A DNA stretch of 51,817 nt from Thermoguttaceae bacterium. Its GTDB lineage: Bacteria; Planctomycetota; Planctomycetia; Pirellulales; Thermoguttaceae. Location of the stretch: assembly GCA_017447865.1 (NCBI GenBank), contig JAFSMO010000003.1:1-51817 (forward strand). Direction: 5' to 3'. The translations under genes and the position numbers were made by a program. The notes under the pieces are model-generated. The model was not told the DNA's origin. It was given only the letters and a program-made list of their open reading frames with translations, and searched no databases. Every line of letters starts with the position of its first letter. The first letter of the stretch is position 1. This document shows, one piece after another, positions 8,312 through 15,402 of the stretch.

Positions 8312-9931
8312 ATGCGAATTAGAATCACGTTTTCTCTTTTTGCCCTTTTTCTTCTTCCTTCCCTGACTTTTGCCTGGGGGACGGGGCACGATGCCGTCGC
8401 GCAGCTCCTCGAGGAGTTTATGCCGGCGGAGATGAAGGCTTTTTTTGAGGCGGATGGTGGGGCCGCGCTTCCCGATCTCGTGAAGTTCTGCCACTACCCG
8501 GACCTCCCAAACAAAACGCTCGAACAAACGGGCGAGATCGTCGGGCCGGAGGATGAGCAGATCCTGAAGGATTTCGGCTACTCGTGCAGTGACTGGCTTC
8601 ACCGTCATACCGGTCGGGCGGCGTGTTACGTCCTCCTGACCAAAGCGTTCCGGGAGGGGAACCGCAAAAACGCGGCGTTTTACCTCTCGGTGCTGAGCCA
8701 TTCCATGTCGGATCAGGGCGCGGTGAATCACACGCCGATCCTTCAGTTTACGACGTACTCCCATCTGGCCGGGGTCGATTACGGGATCCGGAACTCCTGC
8801 GAGCTGAGCCTGAAAAACGAAAACGTGAGCCGCCAGATCCACGAGCGCCTGAGCCGTTTCCAGCCGGAACTCATGGCGGAGAATTTTCCCGAGTCGGTTT
8901 ACGCCGTGGTCCTGGACTGCTACAGGCAGGCGGAAGTCTCGGCTGAAATCGAGATTCAGATCGCCTTCGGGGACCGCGAAACGTCGGAGGGCGTCATGGC
9001 GCGGATCGCCGTCGAGCAGCTGGAGTCCATCCTGAGCATGGCGTTCAGCGCGTGGCATTTCGCGCAGGCGCAGGAGGAGCCGGTCTTTACCCGGGAAATG
9101 CTCGGGGACATTTTTCGGCGTGAAGAGGTCCGGCGGCGTGAGGGAAAACCGGAAACCCAGGCGGTTTACGCCGGTCTGTTCCCGGCCGAGGGGGAAGAAA
9201 CCCCGAAACCGTACATCGGGCTGGTCTGCGAGCCGTATGGGTCGTTCCACGTGAAGGCGCTTTCGTACGTCGGGAAAATGCTCGTCGCGAGCGCCGGCCG
9301 CACGCTTCGGGACCACGGCATTGCGGCCCGCGGGATTTCGTTCTGGAAGATGGAAACCCAGCCGCTTCCCGACCCGGGGGAAATGCCGGTCCTGGTGATT
9401 TACGCCGGAAACTGCCAAATGTCGGACGGGATCGCGGCGGCGATTCGGGACTACACCACCCGCGGCGGGAAACTCCTCTGGGTGGGGGGACGCGACCCGA
9501 AAAATCTGACCGGCTTCGGAAAAGCGCTGGTCCAGTATGCGGACGACGAGGTCCCGACCTCCTCGAAATGGGCGATCCAGAACGAAGACGTCTGGGAGAA
9601 AATGAGTGTCCGGTTCGCGTCGGAGATGAAATCGCTCGGGACGGAACCGTTCAAACTGGTCCGAAACCCGAATTTCGACGGATTTTGCAAGCCGGTCTGC
9701 CTCTTCGGGATCGCGAAGGTTGACGGGGTAAAACCGCTCGCGTGGCTGAATAACGGGCGGGAAACGTTCTGCATTTCGGCCCTCAACGACCGGGCGGCGT
9801 GGGTCCCGGAGTACCTGCTTCTTCCGTTCATCTTCTCGGACGCCACGACGCTGAACTGGCCGGAGCTGCGGCTCGATCCGTTCGCGGAAAAAGTGATGCT
9901 CGAAACGATTCGGCTGCTGCTTGCCCATTAA
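8312..9931 (+). CDS. Secreted protein with zinc phospholipase C / S1-P1 nuclease signature and a C-terminal Rossmann-like domain
   Basis: The 539-aa product has a signal peptide ending TFA, so the mature protein would begin with W22. In zinc-dependent phospholipase C and S1-P1 nucleases the mature N-terminal Trp binds zinc; here WGTGH supplies W22 and H26. H97/H99 and the spacing H130-x3-D134-x5-H140 (HSMSDQGAVNH) match the remaining zinc-ligand pattern of P1 nuclease. Residues about 310-440 (VLVIYAGNCQMSDGIAA, RDYTTRGGKLLWVGG) look like a glutamine-amidotransferase/ThuA-like fold. Substrate cannot be told: phosphodiester cleavage of lipid or nucleic acid is the family expectation. No clear ribosome site is seen before the ATG. 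Confidence 0.65.
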   Translation: MRIRITFSLFALFLLPSLTFAWGTGHDAVAQLLEEFMPAEMKAFFEADGGAALPDLVKFCHYPDLPNKTLEQTGEIVGPEDEQILKDFGYSCSDWLHRHTGRAACYVLLTKAFREGNRKNAAFYLSVLSHSMSDQGAVNHTPILQFTTYSHLAGVDYGIRNSCELSLKNENVSRQIHERLSRFQPELMAENFPESVYAVVLDCYRQAEVSAEIEIQIAFGDRETSEGVMARIAVEQLESILSMAFSAWHFAQAQEEPVFTREMLGDIFRREEVRRREGKPETQAVYAGLFPAEGEETPKPYIGLVCEPYGSFHVKALSYVGKMLVASAGRTLRDHGIAARGISFWKMETQPLPDPGEMPVLVIYAGNCQMSDGIAAAIRDYTTRGGKLLWVGGRDPKNLTGFGKALVQYADDEVPTSSKWAIQNEDVWEKMSVRFASEMKSLGTEPFKLVRNPNFDGFCKPVCLFGIAKVDGVKPLAWLNNGRETFCISALNDRAAWVPEYLLLPFIFSDATTLNWPELRLDPFAEKVMLETIRLLLAH

Positions 9932-10054
9932 AGGTTCATCATGCGTGTGGTTTAAAAGAAGAAGGAAGTGGGCCTCGTAAATTTCTGGAATTTTGAATTT
10001 TATGGAATTTAGTTCAATTTTACGACAATAACCACTAAAATATTTTCCCCCTAC
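9932..10054. other. Left border of the AT-rich island, non-coding
   Basis: Base composition drops from GC-rich to AT-rich within about 50 nt after the 9931 stop. No coding frame, tRNA or direct-repeat attachment site was recognised here. Confidence 0.5.
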
Positions 10055-10082
10055 TTTACAAAAAATAATAATATGGTATATT
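10055..10082 (+). promoter_or_regulatory. Candidate sigma-70 promoter with extended -10
   Basis: TTTACA (10055-10060), a 16-nt spacer and TATATT (10077-10082) preceded by TGG form a good vegetative promoter with an extended -10. It is about 600 bp before the GTPase gene and points towards it. Confidence 0.5.
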
Positions 10083-10158
10083 AATTGTAGTTGGAAGTGT
10101 TTTTAATTATTTACCTGTATCACCGATAATGATTCAATTCTTCTCTGGTTTTCATTCA

Positions 10159-10214
10159 ATTTCAGCCGACTGAGGACTTGAAGGCTGAAATGAGACACCT
10201 TTTCAAGTCCTTTT
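10159..10214 (+). promoter_or_regulatory. Two mutually exclusive hairpins, attenuator-like
   Basis: ATTTCAGCC (10159-10167) pairs perfectly with GGCTGAAAT (10183-10191). An overlapping alternative stem pairs GGACTTGAAGG (10174-10184) with CCTTTTCAAGTCC (10198-10210), with a 2-nt bulge, followed by TTTT (10211-10214). The second looks like an intrinsic terminator and the first would prevent it. It lies about 75-130 nt after the candidate promoter. It may be a leader attenuator of the island operon or the 3' end of a small RNA. Confidence 0.4.
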
Positions 10215-10339
10215 ACTACCCCCAAATTTAACCTATAAACGGTCATATATAAGTATTTCCTGCCAAATTTCAGGCTGCACAAGAAATTTTTTTCATGAAA
10301 AGATTTCTTGAATGGTTTTGTTAAGAAGCGGGAACAATA

Positions 10340-10670
10340 ATATCGGTCAGGCATCAATTATTAATCCCGTCAGTTCCAGTGTTGGAAATTCCCCAAATCC
10401 TTGGGATGTGAGCAGAGTAGCTGATCCTGTTCCCTCATAGCTGCTCAAGGCGGTGGATTATTCTAAGGTGCTTGTTACCAATTCAAGATCATAACAAATC
10501 AATTTTTCAGACGAATTTGTTTGGCAGGTGAACGATGAAGAAGTGGGCCAAGGTTCTTTGACGGAAAAACCTGAAGCCTGGAATATAATGGCTAAAATCC
10601 TCACAAGGGATGGAAAAGTGCAGCCTATATCACTTCAGTTATTGTTGAACCTGTTACTACAGAAAGGAAT
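10340..10670 (+). pseudogene. Possible decayed coding debris upstream of the GTPase gene
   Basis: Short protein-like stretches occur in different frames, broken by stops and frame changes: INPVSSSVGNSPNPWDVS near 10360-10410, DEFVWQVNDEEVGQGSLTE near 10512-10570, and AAYITSVIVEPVTTERND ending in TAA near 10670. The second and third resemble the tail of an immunoglobulin- or cadherin-like surface-protein domain. This could be the 3' end of a lost adhesin-type gene; the short matches may also be chance. Confidence 0.3.
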
Positions 10671-10675
10671 GACTA

Positions 10676-12100
10676 ATGGGACTTTACGCTATTAAAAACC
10701 TGGAGGAGATCACTTGTCCTTACTGCGCATCAACGCATATTAAATTAAGTGATCTTGTGATTTATGAGGAAAAGGATGAGGAAAAGGATGAGGAAAAGGA
10801 TGAGGAAAAGGATGATAAAAAGGAGGATAAAAAGGAGGATAAAAAGGAGGTTTATAATTATCCCAAAACCTTTCCTGCGGATATTTCGATGTGCACTCAC
10901 TCAAAGGATCATTCTTTAGCATGCCCGAAATGTGGCCTGAGGATTCCTTATGCATTCCTGAAATTACCTTGTGTTTTTGTTTCCTTTTATGGGCTAAGAA
11001 CAGCTGGAAAATCGCATATTTTGGCCAAGATGACTCAAGTGTTCAAAAATATTGTAAAAGATTTAAACTATGAATTTAATGACATTCTTGATCGGCTAGG
11101 GGGAAACCACATTAATATATTGTTGCAAACGTTTCAAGGTTCTCTTAATTCCCGAAATGGAGAACCTATTCAAGCATTGCAACATACTGAAAGAGATCTA
11201 AAATCCTACATATTAGGAAAAGATGAATGCAATCATCCGAAACCCTTCATCTATGAACTGAAGAAAGTTACTCCGGAAGATACTCAGAAAAATGCTCAAG
11301 AAAAGAAGGATGCTGAGAAAAAGAAGGAATTGATTTCCCATCCATACAATGAAAGAAAGATAAACGCGTTGAAAAGATACGACCTTCAGCGAGGTATCTA
11401 TCTTGTTTTTCAGGATATGATGGGCGAAGACTGCAGCAGAGACGCGAATCATCACGAATATATTAAATCAATTCATACGGAAGGTCAGATCCGTTTGATT
11501 GTTTATGATCCACATAGCAGTCCGAAATTTGTAGAATGGCACGATAAGAAACATAGTGAGAAGAAATGGGCTCAAAGTTCTGGAAGCGAGGCCCCCCAGC
11601 CCCCTACAGAGGACCAAAAGGATAATTCACCGGATGATAAAAATAAAAAAGCTCAAAGAGAATTCCTTCAAAATGTTGCCAAGTTCATTGGAAATGAGAC
11701 TATTTGGAACATGTTTGATGATAATAAGAATAACTCAGACACATTGATACTGGTTTCCAAGTTTGATGAATGGAAACATGATTTCAAAGATTATGTAGAA
11801 GCTCAGGGAAAGGAGACTGTTGCTCCGTATATTTTCGACGAAGAATTTACCTCTGGTCATATTCCATCAATGGAGGCCGTTGAATATTTTTCGGAAAAAC
11901 TTCGTAAATTCCTTGAAAAGGAAATTCAAGATGCTGAATTTACTAATGGAGCTGGGAATGCCCTTTTTGTTCCAATCAGTGCGATGGGATGCGAGGCCAA
12001 GAAGAATAAATTTCAGGAATGTAAACCGATTTGGATAGAAGTTCCGATGATTTGGATCCTAAAAATTTTGGAAAATCGGGCAGAGGTTGGTCGAAGATGA
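10676..12100 (+). CDS. Zinc-ribbon TRAFAC-type GTPase (GAP1-associated, 'double-GTPase'-like)
   Basis: The 474-aa protein starts with a split zinc ribbon, C14PYC17 and C83PKC86, separated by a lysine/glutamate tandem repeat. The G domain follows: P-loop GLRTAGKS (106-113), a DxxG-like switch II QDMMGED (D247), a G4-like SKFD (361-364) after the strand TLILV, and a G5-like FVPISAMG near residue 442. No membrane segment is seen. The layout resembles GTPases predicted to partner GAP1 proteins in conflict systems, and the next gene is GAP1-like. AAAGGA lies before the ATG. The gene is AT-rich, unlike the flanks. GTPase activity is a family inference; the exact subfamily needs a profile search. 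Confidence 0.7.
   Translation: MGLYAIKNLEEITCPYCASTHIKLSDLVIYEEKDEEKDEEKDEEKDDKKEDKKEDKKEVYNYPKTFPADISMCTHSKDHSLACPKCGLRIPYAFLKLPCVFVSFYGLRTAGKSHILAKMTQVFKNIVKDLNYEFNDILDRLGGNHINILLQTFQGSLNSRNGEPIQALQHTERDLKSYILGKDECNHPKPFIYELKKVTPEDTQKNAQEKKDAEKKKELISHPYNERKINALKRYDLQRGIYLVFQDMMGEDCSRDANHHEYIKSIHTEGQIRLIVYDPHSSPKFVEWHDKKHSEKKWAQSSGSEAPQPPTEDQKDNSPDDKNKKAQREFLQNVAKFIGNETIWNMFDDNKNNSDTLILVSKFDEWKHDFKDYVEAQGKETVAPYIFDEEFTSGHIPSMEAVEYFSEKLRKFLEKEIQDAEFTNGAGNALFVPISAMGCEAKKNKFQECKPIWIEVPMIWILKILENRAEVGRR
10766..10849 (+). repeat. In-frame 12-bp tandem repeat inside the GTPase zinc ribbon
   Basis: Four exact copies of GAGGAAAAGGAT (10766-10813) are followed by three of GATAAAAAGGAG (10814-10849). 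They encode (EEKD)4(DKKE)3 between the two zinc-binding CxxC pairs. Copy-number change would alter the linker in 4-residue steps without breaking the frame. Confidence 0.95.
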
Positions 12101-12126
12101 TTCACAGATGGTTCTTTTAAAAGATA

Positions 12127-12169
12127 AGAGATATGGAAAGGAATTCCAGTAATTCTTTTTCCAATCTCT
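12127..12169 (+). promoter_or_regulatory. Imperfect hairpin between the GTPase and GAP1-like genes
   Basis: AGAGATATGGAAAGGAATT can pair with AATTCTTTTTCCAATCTCT with small bulges. It fills most of the 103-nt gap and leaves the ribosome site AGAAGGGG of the next gene free. It may stabilise or partly terminate the message. Confidence 0.35.
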
Positions 12170-12203
12170 TTCATTCCATCAACATCCAATAAGAAGGGGA
12201 AAA

Positions 12204-13622
12204 ATGCCACTCGAATACATATATACATTTGCGCAATATAACTGTGACGGCAGCGGGGGAGGAGGTTTTGTATATAAACCCAAGAAAAAAATGCCGAAAA
12301 CTGATAAGATGGCCGAACAGATTCTTCAGTTTACCCGAAATAACGATTACTGTGTTGACAACAGGCCTTTTTATGCATTCACAAAGTACAAACACTCGTG
12401 TTCGCTTACCCGAACATTTGCGATAGAGCACTACCTGGACTGTCAGCCCGTCAGATTTTCCCATATCATGTTTTTGGATCCTCTGGAACGGGCATACTTT
12501 TCCGAGGGACCAGTTTATGCAATGAAGCGGCTTCGTTTCAAAGAAGAATTTGGTCGGGCAGAAGATTGGCCTGATTGGCAAAAAACATCCCAAGTCTTGC
12601 CTGACAAAGAGCCGCAGCAAGTACCGAATCTTTCGACCTGGGAGGCCTTGACCGGTGACCGCGGCTGGTGTGGGTGGTGTATCGAGAGAATTTTGGAAGG
12701 AAAGACGCTTTGCTGGGTTTACGATCCGGAAAAGACAAATGGTTCGGAAGAAATTCTGAACCTGTTGGACGAACTCTTTCAGCTTTTGCCAGCGGAACGC
12801 CGCTGGTCGGTGACATTTAATACCCGAGTGGACATTCCGACACAGACTTCATTCAAGATTCTTTGTGTCGAGGATGATTATTCCGGTATCATTCCAGAAA
12901 TACGTTCCAGAAAAGGTCAAAGGCTTGAGGTTGTGGAGCTTCATAACCTTTCCCAAAGTCCTCCTTCAACTTCCGCGTGGGTTGAATATGCGAGGACCGG
13001 TAAGGTGTACGTCAATGATTATGAAGATGGCCTTTTGGAAAAGGGGATTGTGAACGATACACAAGTGGAGCTCCTGGAAAAATTCAAGAGTATTTGTGTT
13101 CAATGTGAAGAGCTGGATGAAGCGGCTGATGTTTTGCTTTCAGCCGACAAACAACTTAGAGAATGGGAGAAAATTTTAGATGGGCGAAAAAGAATCTTGG
13201 AAGGATACTCTGAAGGCCTGGGAATCATTTGGGAAGAAATATGTGCAAGAACAAGAGAACATAGAGATCTCCAAAAAGACCTTCAAAAGCGAATGTATGG
13301 ATTTGTGGAAAGAATGCGAGACAGAATGGATAGTTTTTCAGGAGAATTGGGAGAAAAGTTTAAGAAGGTTAGAGGAATTATTGACGACCAATATGAAAGA
13401 TTTCGAAGAGAAAACGAAAACATGGGAGGACTGCAAAAAGAAATGGGAGAACGACAAACAGAGTTTGTTAGAATGTGGGGAGTTTTTGAAAAAGAGTGGA
13501 ATAGTTTCTACGGACGGGCAGCAGTTTGCCAAAGAATCCTTAACAGTCTTCAAGGAGAAGTTCGAGAAGGAGAAAACAAAAGTCGAAAATGTGACGAAGG
13601 AACTGAAAGAAAAAACCTTTAA
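12204..13622 (+). CDS. GAP1-like GTPase-associated protein; frame probably lost after about 13,180
   Basis: The 472-aa frame has two parts. Residues 1-300 resemble GTPase-associated protein 1: an N-terminal IYTFAQYNCDGSGGGGF segment, RFSHIMFLDPLERAYF near 83-98, a TWEALTGDRGWCGW segment and LFQLLPAERRWSVTFNTRV, in the order expected of GAP1 N and middle domains. From about residue 326 the peptide becomes rich in R, M and G and overlaps the next gene by 443 nt in another frame. The other frame reads as good coiled coil there, so the natural product probably ends near 13,180 or continues in the next frame. A strong ribosome site (AAGGGG) precedes the ATG. Family call is from pattern memory only. 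Confidence 0.6.
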   Translation: MPLEYIYTFAQYNCDGSGGGGFVYKPKKKMPKTDKMAEQILQFTRNNDYCVDNRPFYAFTKYKHSCSLTRTFAIEHYLDCQPVRFSHIMFLDPLERAYFSEGPVYAMKRLRFKEEFGRAEDWPDWQKTSQVLPDKEPQQVPNLSTWEALTGDRGWCGWCIERILEGKTLCWVYDPEKTNGSEEILNLLDELFQLLPAERRWSVTFNTRVDIPTQTSFKILCVEDDYSGIIPEIRSRKGQRLEVVELHNLSQSPPSTSAWVEYARTGKVYVNDYEDGLLEKGIVNDTQVELLEKFKSICVQCEELDEAADVLLSADKQLREWEKILDGRKRILEGYSEGLGIIWEEICARTREHRDLQKDLQKRMYGFVERMRDRMDSFSGELGEKFKKVRGIIDDQYERFRRENENMGGLQKEMGERQTEFVRMWGVFEKEWNSFYGRAAVCQRILNSLQGEVREGENKSRKCDEGTERKNL

Positions 13623-14283
13623 TTATGCAAGGCTTTGCATCATATGCGCAATCGAAAGTATTAAATTTCATGTTTGGGCATTGGGAATTATTGGTTCCTT
13701 GATAATAGGGGTCGCGATTGGTAGTGGAATTCCCATAGGCGTTTATACACAACAATTAAGTATCCTGGAAGGAAAAGGTTTCCAATTTGATATAGGCTCC
13801 CTGTTGATAGGTGCCGCGATTGCTGGAGGAATAGGCTTCGGGGTCTATATCTGGAAAGTTTATGAGCTTAAAAAGAAACTCCAGATGAAAGACGAGGAAA
13901 ACGAGAAGAATGTTGCTATAATCAAGGGATATCAGCCACAGTCAAAGCATGTTGGAGATGGTGAAACGAAGAAAAAGGTTACTAAACTCAACAAGAAAGC
14001 TGAAGTTGGAACTGTTAAAAAAACGAACGAAGAAATCGTGAAGAAAGATGGAGAAATCGAGAAACAAGATACTACATATACGGGTAATTCGCGAAACCTT
14101 AAAGAGAAAAAAGAGGAACTTACGAAGAAACCAGCTTTATCCGAGGAAAAGAAAGCGAAACATCAAAAAACACACGACGAACTTACAGAGAATGATCACT
14201 CTAAAGTTAGTTCGGATACATCCCCAAACAATAAAAGTCCAAAATCGATTAACAAACAAACCAATAAGGATCTGTCAAAATGA
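13180..14283 (+). CDS. Membrane coiled-coil protein with two glycine-zipper helices
   Basis: This 367-aa frame has no family I recognise. Residues 1-150 are a charged coiled coil with regularly placed Trp (ESWKDTL, CETEWIVF, KTWEDCKKKWEND). Two membrane helices follow, about 163-187 (GSLIIGVAIGSGIPIGV) and 206-228 (GSLLIGAAIAGGIGFGV), both with GxxxG glycine-zipper spacing. The C-terminal 130 residues are Lys/Glu/Thr-rich and probably disordered. A TAG immediately precedes the ATG in this frame and GGGAG lies about 10 nt upstream, so separate initiation is possible. The upstream GAP1-like gene may instead continue into this frame. It shares a 4-nt overlap with the next gene, showing tight coupling. 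Confidence 0.75.
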   Translation: MGEKESWKDTLKAWESFGKKYVQEQENIEISKKTFKSECMDLWKECETEWIVFQENWEKSLRRLEELLTTNMKDFEEKTKTWEDCKKKWENDKQSLLECGEFLKKSGIVSTDGQQFAKESLTVFKEKFEKEKTKVENVTKELKEKTFNYARLCIICAIESIKFHVWALGIIGSLIIGVAIGSGIPIGVYTQQLSILEGKGFQFDIGSLLIGAAIAGGIGFGVYIWKVYELKKKLQMKDEENEKNVAIIKGYQPQSKHVGDGETKKKVTKLNKKAEVGTVKKTNEEIVKKDGEIEKQDTTYTGNSRNLKEKKEELTKKPALSEEKKAKHQKTHDELTENDHSKVSSDTSPNNKSPKSINKQTNKDLSK

Positions 14284-15347
14284 GCGAAGACGTCATTGAC
14301 AATTTCTTCAAAGTACAAGATGATACTCCTAAACCACAGGAGGTATCGTCAGAGAAGCCATCATCCCAAAAGCCAGAGGATTCACAATCCAATAATGTCC
14401 CTGAAACGGGAAACGAAAATTCGAAACAACCCTCCGAGCCAGTTTCCCAAGATGATAATTCCGGGAAAAGTTTGGAGGATCTTTATGCCAATTTTCGTCA
14501 GCATTCTCTTGGCAACGCGTCCCTTTATGACCGTTACAAGGTCCTGAAAGAACTGGTCGATGGTTGCGAGAATCATAAGGAGGAAGAGCTGTGTAAGAAT
14601 AATCGTGAGACTTGGAATGAGACCCTCAAGGAGTATGAGGATGAACTTATTCATATCATTCAGGAAATTTCTGATATCCGGTTTTGGAACCGCTCCATTG
14701 AAAAGCAAATTTACAAAATTTTAAATGAAATGAGAAATACCAGTCAGGAACGTCAAGCTTTACTTAAACGTTTCCGACGTGATAATTTTTTATGGCGGAG
14801 TTCAATATTTGTAATTTTGTTGTTAGTTTCAGCGGTTTGCTTTTTCTCGTACCAGAAATGGTCGCAAATTTGTGAGGAGTGGAACAAGGAACTCGATGCA
14901 ATCGCGAGTCTTGATTCCGATTTCCAGAAATGGGAAAAACAATACGATGAGAAGTATCCTACGATTGAACGTTTAAAAGAAGCCGAAGAATGGTTGAAAA
15001 AACTCAAAAAATTTCAGCCCAGGTATTGTAAAAAACAGTTCAATATTAACGCGGAGACTTACAAAGGTGCTATCCGAAATATCCTTCAGAAGGAAAAAGA
15101 GAGATTGGAAAGAGAAAGCAAAGAGAAAGGATCTGAAGACAAATGGGATGTCATGGATCGCATTAAATCGGCCCAAAAACCAATTAGGGAAATTATTGAA
15201 TTCCTGGAAGATGACCATGAGGATGTGTTTTCAATATTTACAAAAGGTAGTAAGGACTCAGAAGAGTTTAGAAACTTGAAGGAATCCTATAAAAAATCTG
15301 GGGAAACGCTTGAAAGCGTAAAGAACAGACCCGCAAAGGGTAAGTGA
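14280..15347 (+). CDS. Single-pass membrane coiled-coil protein
   Basis: This is a 355-aa protein of no recognised family. Residues 1-65 are Pro/Ser/Asn/Glu-rich and likely disordered; 66-170 are helical (KSLEDLYANF, REWN-like Trp-containing helices); one membrane helix lies at about 174-194 (IFVILLLVSAVCFFSYQKW); 195-355 are charged helix or coiled coil (WEKQYDEKYPTIERLKEAEEW). Its ATG overlaps the previous stop as ATGA, a sign of translational coupling. With basic residues RFRRDN just before the helix, the N-terminus is probably cytosolic and the C-terminal coiled coil outside. Confidence 0.8.
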   Translation: MSEDVIDNFFKVQDDTPKPQEVSSEKPSSQKPEDSQSNNVPETGNENSKQPSEPVSQDDNSGKSLEDLYANFRQHSLGNASLYDRYKVLKELVDGCENHKEEELCKNNRETWNETLKEYEDELIHIIQEISDIRFWNRSIEKQIYKILNEMRNTSQERQALLKRFRRDNFLWRSSIFVILLLVSAVCFFSYQKWSQICEEWNKELDAIASLDSDFQKWEKQYDEKYPTIERLKEAEEWLKKLKKFQPRYCKKQFNINAETYKGAIRNILQKEKERLERESKEKGSEDKWDVMDRIKSAQKPIREIIEFLEDDHEDVFSIFTKGSKDSEEFRNLKESYKKSGETLESVKNRPAKGK

Positions 15348-15402
15348 ACTAACTTTAATTTTGTGTCCATGATCCTATACAATCAAACCAAGGAGTAAAC
15401 CA

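Noticed and set aside
10103..10357. 84-codon minus-strand frame in the AT-rich border
   Set aside because: No ribosome site and no recognisable product; it overlaps the attenuator-like stems, which explain the sequence better.
10814..10849. Repeated AAGGAGG as an internal translation start in the GTPase gene
   Set aside because: No start codon lies at suitable spacing after the last copy, and the zinc ribbon needs the upstream part.
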